NCBI RefSeq assembly: GCF_900105415.1
Contig: NZ_FNSM01000001.1
Coordinates: 558,001-622,000, forward strand
Origin: Streptomyces sp. TLI_105
GTDB lineage: Bacteria; Actinomycetota; Actinomycetes; Streptomycetales; Streptomycetaceae
Length of the DNA stretch: 64,000 bases
Direction: 5' to 3'
The notes below the pieces were generated by a model. That model was not told where the DNA came from. It worked only from the letters and a program-made list of their open reading frames with translations, and did not search any database. Positions 1 to 8,539 of the stretch are shown here, piece by piece. How positions within the stretch are numbered: position 1 is the first letter of the stretch; every line of letters begins with the position of its first letter. Both the position numbers and the translations under genes were made by a program.

Positions 1-112
1 CTGTCCTCAACCTGGTCACGTGCACGTTCCCCCGAGAAATCGCAAAGTCGATCAAGGTCTTGGCGATCATACGGGGGCCTTCGTGCGGCGCGCACCGCGC
101 CCCGGAGAGGGG

Positions 113-1531
113 TCAGGAGGCGTTCGGGCCCACGTCCGTCGGGGTGAGCGGGCGGCGGACCGGTGCCAGGGTCGAGTACTCGTCGGAGCCGATGTCGCGC
201 GCCGTGCCGCGGGCGTGGCCGTCGATGTCCTCGGGGACGGACACGGTGGTGAACGTCGCGGCGCCGATCGCCGGACTGCCCGCCGCGAGGCGGAAGACGC
301 CGTCGGAGGACTGCGTCAGGCGGGGGTCGACGCGGGTGTAGCCGGCGTTGGGGAGGGTGCCGTCGGAGGCCGCGCCCCAGAGGATGTTGCCCTGCCAGAT
401 GAAGCCGGTGTTCGCGCCCAGCGCGACGAGGCTGCCGCTGTCCCCGACGATGAGGTTGTCGGCGACGACCACGTCACGCGGCTCGTAGGTGCGGGTCTCG
501 CCCGAGAGGGAACTCTTGTTGCCGCGCAGGGTGTTGTGCACGATCACCGCACGGTCGCAGGCGTCGTTGCCGCGCCGCTCCTCGGTGCTCTCGCCCTCGT
601 GGTGGTCGCGCGTGGTGCCGCTGCCGATGACCAGGGCCCGGCCGGTGAGGCCGGCGAGGTGGTTGTTCACGACGAGGTGGTCGTTTCCGTAGAGGCGGAT
701 GCCCTCCTTGCCGCCGAGGAGCCAGTTGCCCTCGACGGTGGAGCCGTTGCCGTGGCGGAGCACGATGCCGCCCTGGCTGGCGCGGATCGTGTTGTACCGG
801 ATCGTGTTGCCGGAGGACTTCACCGAGATGGCCTCGGGGTCGCCGTCACACCGCTCGAACAGGTTGTACTCCACGATCGCGTCCGCGGTGGACAGCGCCC
901 TGCTGCTGACGCCGAGCCGGATCGACTCGCCGCCGTTGGCGCCGGTGTAGCCGTGGTCGGAGAAGTGGTTCTTGAAGACGTGGAGGCGCTGGGCCACGGC
1001 GGTCGTGCCGGGGCCGTCGACGACGAGGAAGATGCCCTGGGTGGTGCGCTCGTGGAAGTGGTTCCGGTCGATCTTGGCGTCGTCGCCCTCCACGAGGACC
1101 CAGTCGAGGCCGTCCACGTCCGCGAACCGGATGTCGTTGCGGGTCAGCCGGATGCCCGTGCTGCCGGCCGGGATCTCCAGGGTGCCGCTCTGCCGGAGCG
1201 CGAAGCCGCTGATGGTGACGGCGCTCGCACCGTCGAGGACGAAGCTGCGCTCGCCGCGCAGGACGGCGCCGCCGCGGGTCTGCGAGACGATCGTGATGCC
1301 GCTGCGCCCGGAGACGTCGATGGCGCCGCCCGAGGGGACGGTGTACGTGCCGTCGGCGACGACGATCCGGTCGCCGGGGACCGCACGGTCGATCGCGCTC
1401 TGGAGCGCGCTCAGGGAGGTGACCGGCGCCGGTTCGGCCGCCGAGGCGCCCGTGGCGAGCAGGGTGTCGAGCGGGACGGCGGCGGCCGCCGCGCCCAGCA
1501 GCGAGCCCTTGAGGAAGGTACGTCGTCGCAT
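113..1531 (-). CDS. Tat-exported polysaccharide lyase, PL6 / chondroitinase-B-like
   Basis: The 472-residue protein starts with a twin-arginine signal (RRRTFLKG at residues 2-9, hydrophobic Ala stretch, cleavage near ASA-AEP at about 32), so it should be exported folded. The rest is a right-handed beta-helix type sequence with many Asn-rich turns (for example RNDIRF, NTIRAS, GNWLLGG). The opening 'LQSAIDRAVPGDRIVVADGTY' pattern and the helix match the PL6 family (alginate lyase / chondroitinase B), which cleaves uronic-acid polysaccharides by beta-elimination. I infer the family from these features; the substrate cannot be told. It stands alone, with a long gap upstream. Start ATG follows a purine-rich stretch on the minus strand. 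Confidence 0.8.
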   Translation of the reverse strand: MRRRTFLKGSLLGAAAAAVPLDTLLATGASAAEPAPVTSLSALQSAIDRAVPGDRIVVADGTYTVPSGGAIDVSGRSGITIVSQTRGGAVLRGERSFVLDGASAVTISGFALRQSGTLEIPAGSTGIRLTRNDIRFADVDGLDWVLVEGDDAKIDRNHFHERTTQGIFLVVDGPGTTAVAQRLHVFKNHFSDHGYTGANGGESIRLGVSSRALSTADAIVEYNLFERCDGDPEAISVKSSGNTIRYNTIRASQGGIVLRHGNGSTVEGNWLLGGKEGIRLYGNDHLVVNNHLAGLTGRALVIGSGTTRDHHEGESTEERRGNDACDRAVIVHNTLRGNKSSLSGETRTYEPRDVVVADNLIVGDSGSLVALGANTGFIWQGNILWGAASDGTLPNAGYTRVDPRLTQSSDGVFRLAAGSPAIGAATFTTVSVPEDIDGHARGTARDIGSDEYSTLAPVRRPLTPTDVGPNAS

Positions 1532-2088
1532 GATGTCTCCTGGTATTAGGGGGAGTCGTCGTTCTGTGCCCTGTCACCAGGGACGCGCCGGTGTCGGTCC
1601 GGCCCCGTCGGCCGGGGCGCCGGGGCGGCCCTGACACGTCGGGGCCCGGGGCGGGCCCCCACGGCCCGTCCCGGGTCCCGACCGGTCAGAGCCGGTCCGG
1701 ACGCCGCCTTCCCGGCGGCCCCGCCCCGTCCTGCCCGGTGCCGCCCCCACGACGGCACCCGTCAGGACGACGGCCGCCACGGCGCCCGCCTCGGTGCTCG
1801 TTCCGGTCCGCTCCTCGGAACGCGTCGGCGGGCGTGCCGGGCGGGTGGTCGTCCCTCCCTGGCCTGCCGACACGCACCAGCCTGCCGCGTGCCACTCACG
1901 TCTCGCTCACGTTCCGCTAACGCCCGGGGACATGACGGACCGGCGAGAAAGGTCGTCGGACCCCGCCGTTCAGGTGGATTTGGGGTGAGGAACCCGACAC
2001 GATGACGTCCGCGCCAGATGGCAGGTTCACGATGAGGCCGGCGGAGCGTCCCGGTCTTCGTCCTCGTGTGTCCACGTGAAGGGGAGAG
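1532..2088. other. Long intergenic gap without a convincing gene
   Basis: About 557 bases separate two divergently oriented secreted-protein genes. Minus-strand reading frames exist at roughly 1546-1895, one with a short Ala/Val-rich hydrophobic stretch, but none has good codon structure, a ribosome site or a recognisable domain. The segment at 1895-1927 carries three 11-base direct repeats, listed separately. A strong ribosome-binding site (AAGGGGAGAG) immediately precedes the gene starting at 2089. Confidence 0.5.
1895..1927. repeat. Three tandem 11-base direct repeats upstream of the secreted propeller/lectin gene
   Basis: The units CTCACGTCTCG, CTCACGTTCCG and CTAACGCCCGG lie head to tail with an exact 11-base period, about 160 bases before the start at 2089. 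One helical turn per unit is the usual layout of OmpR/PhoP-type response-regulator sites. The regulator is unknown and the function is inferred only from spacing. Confidence 0.4.
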
Positions 2089-5000
2089 ATGGCCGGCCGA
2101 CGCAGAGCGATCGCCCGATTTCTGACGATGTCCCTCACGGCGGGCCTCCTCGGCGGCGCGGCCGTCGGGACGGCCGTGCCCGCCGGGCCCCGGCAACCGG
2201 CCGCCCCGGCCGCCGCTGCCGACCAGACGACGATCTCCCACGACGACCTGCGCACCGGCTGGGACCGGGACGAGCCGGGGCTCGCCCCCGACCAGGTGTC
2301 CAGCTCGGACTTCGGGCTGCAGTTCTCCACCACCGTCGACGGCCAGGTCTACGCCCAGCCGCTGGTCGTGGGGCGCACCCTGGTCGCGGCCACCGAGAAC
2401 AACAAGGTGTACGGGATCGACGCTGCCACCGGCGCCATCGGCTGGACGAAGGACTTCGGCGCCCCCTGGCCCGCCTCCGCCATCACCTGCGGGGACCTGG
2501 TGCCGAACATCGGGGTCACGTCGACGCCGGTGTACGACCCGGCGAGCAATGCCGTCTACCTCACCGCCAAGGTGAACGACGGCCCGGACGTCCAGCACCC
2601 CAACTGGTACGTGCACGCCCTCGACCCGGCGACGGGCGCCGAGCGGGCGGGCTGGCCCGTGAAGGTGGCGGGCGCGCCGGTGAACGACCCGGGCCGGGCG
2701 TTCAACCCGTACACCGCGGCTCAGCGGCCCGGGCTGCTGCTGATGGGCGGGTCGGTGTACGCGGCGTTCGCCTCGCACTGCGACCGGGGGCCGTACGTCG
2801 GTTACGTCATGGGGGTGAACACCTCGACCCGCAGGACGACGCTGTGGGCCACCGAGGACTCCTCCGCGAACGGCATGGCGGGCGTGTGGATGAGCGGGGG
2901 CGGTCTGGTTTCCGACGGTCCGGGCCGGATCCTGTTCTCGACGGGCAACGGGGTCTCCCCCGCGCCGGGCCCGGGCAACCGGCCGCCGGGCCAGCTGGCG
3001 GAGTCGGTGGTCCGGCTCGGGGTGAACAGCGACGGGACGATGTCGGCACAGGACTTCTTCAGCCCGTCCGACGCGCCGCAGCTCGATCTGAACGACACCG
3101 ACCTGGGCTCGGGCGGCCCGGTGGCCCTCCCGGAGCCGGTCTTCGGGACCAGCGGCCATCCACGGCTGCTCGTGCAGATCGGCAAGGACGGGCGGCTGTT
3201 CCTACTGGACCGGGACGACCTCGGCGGCCGGAGCCAGGGCCCCGGCGGCACCGACAAGGTGCTCGGCACCTTCGGTCCGTACGAGGGCGTCTGGGGGCAT
3301 CCCGCGGTGTACGGCGGGCAGGGCGGCTACGTGTACACGATCGGCAGCCGGGGGCCGCTGCGGGCGTTCGCGTACGGTCTCACCGGCTCGGGCCTCCCGG
3401 GGCTCACCAACACGGGCAGCAGCGCGGAGCAGTTCGGCTACACCTCGGGTTCGCCGGTGGTGACGTCGACGGGGACGAACCCGGGTTCGGCGCTGGTGTG
3501 GGCCGTCGCGTCGGACGGGGCGAACGGTGCCAACGGGCAGCTGCGCGCGTACGACGCCGTGCCGGTGAACGGGGCGCTGCGGCTGCGCTGGTCGGCGCCG
3601 ATCGGCGTGGCCTCGAAGTTCGCGGTGCCGGCCACCGACGGCGGACGGGTCTACGTGGGGACGCGGGACGGGCACGTGATGGCCTTCGGCCGTCCCGCCA
3701 ACTCCGCGCTGACGGGTGAGCCGGTGGACGCCGGCGAGGTCGCGGTCGGGGCGACGGGGACGGTGACGGCGACCGTCACGGCGACCCGGGACGTGACGAT
3801 CACGGGGGTGAGCACGCCGGCGGGCAGCGCGTTCTCGGCGTCCTCCTCGGGTCTGCCCCGGACGCTGCGGGCGGGCGAGACCCATGCGGTGCGGGTGTCG
3901 TTCTCGCCGACGGCACCGGGGCCCGACACCTCGGCCCTGACCTTCGCCACCGATCTGGGCGACAGCGCGCTGGGCCTCACCGGGTACGGGACGAGGCCCG
4001 GCCTCCTCGCGTCCCCGGCCGCACTGGACTTCGGGACGGTGGCCACGACGACGCGGAAGACGCTCGGCGTGACGTTCACCAACACGGGGACGGCCGGCGA
4101 GACGATCTCCTCCGTCTCGCCGCCCGGCGGCCCGTTCACCGCGTCCGACCTGCCCGCGGCCGGCACGGTCGTCCCGCCGCGGCAGTCCGTCACCGTGCAG
4201 GTGGCGTACGCGCCGACGGCCGCCGGACAGGACACCGGGACGCTCGCCGTCACCGGGACGAACGGCACGGTGTCCGTCGCCCTGAGCGGCACGGCCGTGA
4301 CCGGGCGGGCGCAGCTCACCATCACGCCGACCTCGACGGCCTTCGGGCAGGTGAAGGTCGGCGAGTCCGTGACGAAGACCTTCGACATCAGCAACACCGG
4401 AAACATCCCCCTCACCCTCACCAAGGCGAAGCCTCCGGCGGCCCCCTTCCACGTCACCAATCCGGTCAGCGAGGGCCAGGTCCTCGGCCCCGACGACGTG
4501 GTCCACCAGGCCGTCACCTTCTCCCCCACGTCCATCGGTGCGGCGACGGCCGCGTACGAGCTGACCTCCGACGACGGGAGCGGTCCCCACAACGAGACGC
4601 TGACCGGGTCCGGTGTCACCGGGACCACGGTCACCGTCCCCACGCCCGGCGCGGGCGGCTGGAAGCTGAACGGCTCCACGCGGATCTCCGGCAACGACCT
4701 CCAGCTGACCCAGGCGAGCACCTCCCAGCGGGGCTCCGCGGTCTGGCCCGTGCCCGTGCTCACCGACGGGCTGAAGGCCTCCTTCACCACGGTGATCGGC
4801 GGCGGCACCGGCGGCGACGGCCTCACGTTCTCGCTGCTCGACCCGGCGAGGACCACGCCTTCCGCGCTCGGCGGCGTCGGCGGCGGTCTCGGCTACGCCG
4901 GTCTCCCGGGCGTGGCCGTCGCCTTCGACACGTACCGGAACCCGGGCGATCCGTCCGCGAACTTCGTCGGCATCGCCACCGGGGGCAGCGGCTCGGCCCT

Positions 5001-5820
5001 CACCTACGCGTCGACGACGTCGAGCGTGCCGAACCTGCGGTCGGGCACTCACACGGTCTCCGTCTCGGTCACCGGCAAGACCGTCACGGTCTCCGTCGAC
5101 GGCACCCAGCGGCTGCGGACCACGGTCGCCTCGCTCCCCCCGGCCGCTCTGCTCGCCTTCACCGGCGGTACGGGCGGAGTGACCGACATCCACGCCGTGC
5201 GGGGCGCGTCGATCACCGCCGCCTCGTACGCCGTCCCGCCGCCCGGCCCCAACGGCTGGAAGTACAACGGCAGCGCCGCCCTGTCGGGCACCACGCTCGT
5301 CCTGACCCCGGCCCAGACGTACCTGAAGGGTTCGGCGGTCCAGGCCACCGCCGTGCCCTCCGCGCGGCTCAGGGCCCGCTTCACCGCCACGCTCTCCGGC
5401 GGCACCGGCGGCGACGGGCTGGCGCTGCTGCTCCTCGACGCCTCCCGTACGACGGCCGGAGCCCTCGGCGGCGGAGGCGGTGGCCTCGGCTTCGCCGGCC
5501 TGAGCGGAGTGGCGGTCACCCTGGACACGTACCGCAACACCGGGGAGCCCTCGTCGAACTTCGTGGGCGTCGCGACCGGCGGCTCGGGCACCACCCTGCG
5601 GTACGCGGCCACCTCGACGGCCGTGCCCGCGCTGCGTACGGGCAGCCATGTGATCGACGTCTACGTCACCGCCGCCGGCCGCCTCGTCGTCCTGGTCGAC
5701 GGCACCCAGGTCATCGACGTGGCGCTCACGCTCCCCCAGAACGTCCTGGTCGGTTTCTCCGCCGCCACCGGCGGATTGACGGACCGTCACGCGATCACGG
5801 GAGTACGGATCGGCTACTGA
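2089..5820 (+). CDS. Large secreted protein: PQQ-like propeller, ASH repeats, two lectin-like domains
   Basis: The 1243-residue product has a Sec signal peptide (basic start, hydrophobic core, Ala-rich end by about residue 45). Residues about 45-540 look like a PQQ-type beta-propeller (repeats such as VYGIDAATGAIGW, GRLFLLDRDD). Residues about 545-840 hold three choice-of-anchor-D / ASPM-SPD-2-Hydin beta-sandwich repeats (for example LDFGTVATTTRKTLGVTFTN). The C terminus holds two tandem, clearly homologous L-type-lectin-like domains (about 850-1045 and 1050-1243), each with GGTGGDGL and a conserved FDTYRN or LDTYRN motif. It is probably an extracellular carbohydrate-binding or adhesive protein; no catalytic site is evident. 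Start ATG at 2089 is fixed by GGGGAGAG just before it. A gene 55 bases downstream may be co-transcribed. Confidence 0.8.
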   Translation: MAGRRRAIARFLTMSLTAGLLGGAAVGTAVPAGPRQPAAPAAAADQTTISHDDLRTGWDRDEPGLAPDQVSSSDFGLQFSTTVDGQVYAQPLVVGRTLVAATENNKVYGIDAATGAIGWTKDFGAPWPASAITCGDLVPNIGVTSTPVYDPASNAVYLTAKVNDGPDVQHPNWYVHALDPATGAERAGWPVKVAGAPVNDPGRAFNPYTAAQRPGLLLMGGSVYAAFASHCDRGPYVGYVMGVNTSTRRTTLWATEDSSANGMAGVWMSGGGLVSDGPGRILFSTGNGVSPAPGPGNRPPGQLAESVVRLGVNSDGTMSAQDFFSPSDAPQLDLNDTDLGSGGPVALPEPVFGTSGHPRLLVQIGKDGRLFLLDRDDLGGRSQGPGGTDKVLGTFGPYEGVWGHPAVYGGQGGYVYTIGSRGPLRAFAYGLTGSGLPGLTNTGSSAEQFGYTSGSPVVTSTGTNPGSALVWAVASDGANGANGQLRAYDAVPVNGALRLRWSAPIGVASKFAVPATDGGRVYVGTRDGHVMAFGRPANSALTGEPVDAGEVAVGATGTVTATVTATRDVTITGVSTPAGSAFSASSSGLPRTLRAGETHAVRVSFSPTAPGPDTSALTFATDLGDSALGLTGYGTRPGLLASPAALDFGTVATTTRKTLGVTFTNTGTAGETISSVSPPGGPFTASDLPAAGTVVPPRQSVTVQVAYAPTAAGQDTGTLAVTGTNGTVSVALSGTAVTGRAQLTITPTSTAFGQVKVGESVTKTFDISNTGNIPLTLTKAKPPAAPFHVTNPVSEGQVLGPDDVVHQAVTFSPTSIGAATAAYELTSDDGSGPHNETLTGSGVTGTTVTVPTPGAGGWKLNGSTRISGNDLQLTQASTSQRGSAVWPVPVLTDGLKASFTTVIGGGTGGDGLTFSLLDPARTTPSALGGVGGGLGYAGLPGVAVAFDTYRNPGDPSANFVGIATGGSGSALTYASTTSSVPNLRSGTHTVSVSVTGKTVTVSVDGTQRLRTTVASLPPAALLAFTGGTGGVTDIHAVRGASITAASYAVPPPGPNGWKYNGSAALSGTTLVLTPAQTYLKGSAVQATAVPSARLRARFTATLSGGTGGDGLALLLLDASRTTAGALGGGGGGLGFAGLSGVAVTLDTYRNTGEPSSNFVGVATGGSGTTLRYAATSTAVPALRTGSHVIDVYVTAAGRLVVLVDGTQVIDVALTLPQNVLVGFSAATGGLTDRHAITGVRIGY

Positions 5821-5875
5821 GGTAACCTGCTCGCCGCTCGGAGCCCGTACCCGATCTCTTCAGAAGAAGCGAGCG

Positions 5876-7219
5876 ATGCCGATGACCGACCTGAGCCGGA
5901 TATACGTGGACGAGTGCCTGCGCGGGGACGGCGGACTCGCGACGGCCGTCGCGCGGGCCGAACTGCCACCGGCCTTCGAGGAGGCCTGGCGGGCCCACCT
6001 GCTGCCGCGGCCCTGGTTCGTCCGGGCCTCGGAGACGGCCGCGTTCGCGCGGGACCTGGAGGGCCTGTTCGACCTCCTCCTGTCGCTGCCGGAGCGGCTG
6101 TTCGGCGGGGACGTCGAGCGGTACGCGGCGGAGATCGGGCTCGAACCGGCGCTGGCGGCCCTGCTCCGCCGGGCCGGCTCGGGCGTCCCCGCCAAGCTGG
6201 GGCGCGCCGACGCGTACCACGACGGCACCTCGTTCAAGCTCCTGGAGTTCAACCTCGGCAGCGAGGTCGGCGGCCTCGACATGGACGTCTTCGACCAGGC
6301 GCTGCTGCGGGTCCCCGGGTTCGCCGCCTTCGCGCGCGAGCACGGCCTCGGCCATGTGGACATCGCCGAGCGGATGGCCGCCGTCCTGCGCGACCGTGCC
6401 CGCCCCGCGCTGTCCGGCTCCTCGGAACCGGTGATCGGTCTGATCGAGGGGCGCGGCGGCGTCGGCCCGTACGGACGGCTGATGCGCGCCACCCAGGAGG
6501 CGATGGCCGAGCAGGGCCTCGACCTGAGGATCGGCGAGATCGGCGACGTACGCGCGCGCGGCGACGGGAAACTCACCCTGGACGGCACCCCGCTCGACCT
6601 GGTGCTTCGGAACTTCGCGGCGAGCCAGTTGCTCGACGACCCCGAGGGGCCGGGCGTGGCGGAGCCGTTCTTCCGCGCCCACGAGGCGGGCAGGACCGTG
6701 TTGTTCACGTCGCTGGAGAGCGGCCTCTACTCCCACAAGAGCGCCCTCGCCCTCCTCTCCGACCCGCGATCGGACGACGCCTTCGACGCCGGTGAGCGGG
6801 CCCTGATCGAACGGGTCCTGCCGTGGAGCCGGGCGCTTCGTGCCTCCGGTCCCGCCGGGTCGGTCGAGCTCTGCCGGGAGCGGCGGGAGCGGCTCATCCT
6901 CAAGCCCGGGGCCGGGTACGGCGGCCTGGACACGTTCGTCGGCTGGGAGTGCACCGACGCCGAGTGGCGAAAGGCCCTGGACCTCGCGGTCGAGCGCGGC
7001 GGCTACGTGGCGCAGGAGCGGGTCGTGCCGCGGCCCGAGCCCGTGTACGACCCGGCGACCGGGGCCGTGGACGACTGGGTCGCGGCGCTGGGGTTCTTCC
7101 TCACCGACGACGGCTACGCGGGCGCGCACGCGCGCGTCAACCGTGCCGACGGCGGTGCGATCGTCGGGATGAGCAGCAACCCGGACACCCGCATGGCCGG
7201 GGTGTTCACGCATCCCTGA
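5876..7219 (+). CDS. Circularly permuted ATP-grasp-like enzyme of unknown substrate
   Basis: The 447-residue cytoplasmic protein has the layout of glutathionylspermidine-synthase-like / circularly permuted ATP-grasp proteins: an early 'LLEFNLGSEVGGLDMD' block, a middle 'FTSLESGLYSHKSALALLSD' block, and a late 'LILKPGAGYGG' block that resembles the ATP-grasp Lys/Gly-rich loop, followed by 'GGYVAQERVVPRPEPVYD'. Such enzymes join a carboxylate to an amine or thiol using ATP. No partner peptide or amine pathway lies next to it, so the reaction is open. ATGs at 5876 and 5882 are both possible; AGAAG lies before the first. Confidence 0.6.
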   Translation: MPMTDLSRIYVDECLRGDGGLATAVARAELPPAFEEAWRAHLLPRPWFVRASETAAFARDLEGLFDLLLSLPERLFGGDVERYAAEIGLEPALAALLRRAGSGVPAKLGRADAYHDGTSFKLLEFNLGSEVGGLDMDVFDQALLRVPGFAAFAREHGLGHVDIAERMAAVLRDRARPALSGSSEPVIGLIEGRGGVGPYGRLMRATQEAMAEQGLDLRIGEIGDVRARGDGKLTLDGTPLDLVLRNFAASQLLDDPEGPGVAEPFFRAHEAGRTVLFTSLESGLYSHKSALALLSDPRSDDAFDAGERALIERVLPWSRALRASGPAGSVELCRERRERLILKPGAGYGGLDTFVGWECTDAEWRKALDLAVERGGYVAQERVVPRPEPVYDPATGAVDDWVAALGFFLTDDGYAGAHARVNRADGGAIVGMSSNPDTRMAGVFTHP

Positions 7220-7275
7220 CGGCACGCGAAGCCGCCCTGTCCGGCCGAGTCCGGCCGAGTCCGGCTTCCGGGGGG

Positions 7276-8349
7276 TCAGCGGCGGGGAGCGTCGTGCTCG
7301 ACGTACCGGCGGATCTTCCGCAGCGTCTCGGGGTGCGGTTCCCTCACGCCGTAGGTGCGGTCGGCGGTCACCGGTGCCACGGCGATGCGGCCGTCGCGGA
7401 GCAGGGCGGTGGAGTCGGCGTCCTTCACGGTCTCGGTGCACGGATCGCCCGGCGCCTCCCCGCAGAGGCCGAGGCCGATCCTGAAGGAGTTCCCGCCGGT
7501 CTGCTCGTAGGCGTGCCAGACGGCCTGCCCGTGGCCGACCCGTGTCCAGCGCGGCGGTCCGGCGGGCGTCCCCGTGCTGACGTCGGGGTAGTCGACCTTG
7601 AGGGCGAAGTCGGCGGTGAGCAGGCCGCGTTGCCTGAGGCCGGCGACGAAGCGGGCGCCGAACTCGGCGTTGGCGCGGTAGTTGACGCGCGGGAAGGACG
7701 TGTTCGTCTCGTCGCCGGACGAGGAGAACGCGATGGCGGGGACGTTCTGGTCGATGGCGGCGACGGCGGCGCCCACCGTCCCGGAGTCGTTGACCTGGGC
7801 GGAGACGTTGGGGCCGGAGTTGATGCCGGTGAGGACGAGGTCGGGGGCCCCGGTCCAGCCCGCCTCGGCCTCGAGACCGGCGCGGAGGGCGAGCTTGACG
7901 GTGTCGGCCGGGGTGGCGGACGGGGAGTCCGCGGCGCAGTGGCCGTCGGCGAGGCAGACGCCGTAGACGGCTCCCCCCGAGGGCGCCTGGGCGCAGTCGT
8001 TCTCGTAGCCGGCGGGCAGGGCGGTGCGGCGCTGGGCGGTGAGGACGCCGCCGTTGGTGACGGCGGTGCCCTTGCCGGACTGGACCTGCCAGGGCGCCAT
8101 GACGACGACGTCGGCCCCGGCTGCGCACATCGCGCGGCGGAGCTCGTACAGGCCGAGACCGTCGGAGTTGCTCGCCTTCGCCGCCCGCATCGAGTCGTCG
8201 TTGGAGATCAGGATCCGCATCCCGGCGAGCGGGAGGGGGGCGGTCCTCTCGGGCGTGGTGGCGTACGCGGTCACTCCCGTCGCGGCCAGCAGTACGGCTC
8301 CCAGGGCGGCGAGTCCGATTCTGCGCGGGGTCGACGACTTCGACGACAT
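7276..8349 (-). CDS. Secreted SurE-like 5'/3'-nucleotidase (survival protein SurE family)
   Basis: The 357-residue product starts with a signal or anchor (basic N terminus, hydrophobic residues about 10-28). It continues with the SurE metal site 'ILISNDDSMRAAKASNSDGLGLYEL' region (NDD near residue 50), the loop 'VVVMAPWQVQSGKG', and 'DLVLTGINSGPNVSAQVNDSGTVGAAVAAI', where SurE has its conserved GIN-G motif. SurE hydrolyses nucleoside monophosphates with a divalent metal; secreted actinobacterial versions are likely phosphate-scavenging phosphatases. It lies downstream of the PaaX gene on the same strand, with a 190-base gap and a hairpin between, so it probably has its own promoter. Confidence 0.85.
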   Translation of the reverse strand: MSSKSSTPRRIGLAALGAVLLAATGVTAYATTPERTAPLPLAGMRILISNDDSMRAAKASNSDGLGLYELRRAMCAAGADVVVMAPWQVQSGKGTAVTNGGVLTAQRRTALPAGYENDCAQAPSGGAVYGVCLADGHCAADSPSATPADTVKLALRAGLEAEAGWTGAPDLVLTGINSGPNVSAQVNDSGTVGAAVAAIDQNVPAIAFSSSGDETNTSFPRVNYRANAEFGARFVAGLRQRGLLTADFALKVDYPDVSTGTPAGPPRWTRVGHGQAVWHAYEQTGGNSFRIGLGLCGEAPGDPCTETVKDADSTALLRDGRIAVAPVTADRTYGVREPHPETLRKIRRYVEHDAPRR

Positions 8350-8404
8350 GGGCGTGGTCCCTTCGGTGGGGAGGGGGCTGCGAGGGTGGACGGCCTCGCC
8401 TTGG

Positions 8405-8416
8405 TGACACGTGTCA
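8405..8416. promoter_or_regulatory. Perfect 12-bp palindrome upstream of the SurE-like gene
   Basis: TGACACGTGTCA is a perfect palindrome 56 bases before the SurE-like start. On the minus strand its edge forms TTGACA (8417-8412), a consensus -35 hexamer, though I see no good -10 at 17 bases. An operator overlapping a promoter is likely; the binding protein is unknown. Confidence 0.4.
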
Positions 8417-8516
8417 AAGAAAACGCGGAAGCGAGCGCCGGTGTCAATGGATCGCTCTCGGGCGCGACGGAGGCGAACCGCTTCCGCCTGCGGAAACGCC
8501 GTGGAGAAATCTTCAG

Positions 8517-8538
8517 CGCCGGGGGCGCCGCCCCGGCG
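8517..8538 (-). terminator. Hairpin after the PaaX-type gene
   Basis: CGCCGGGG and CCCCGGCG form an 8-bp all-GC stem with a 6-base loop directly at the 3' end of the PaaX-type gene. There is no T tract, as is common for Streptomyces terminators. Confidence 0.45.
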
Positions 8539-8539
8539 G

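Noticed and set aside
1574..1873. Minus-strand open frame with an Ala/Val-rich hydrophobic stretch in the first long gap
   Set aside because: No ribosome site, no recognisable domain, and several overlapping frames of equal length exist in this GC-rich sequence.
7225..7270. Short repeated CCGGCCGAGT units after the ATP-grasp-like gene
   Set aside because: Only about two and a half copies in a convergent gap; not long enough to be a CRISPR or mobile-element end.
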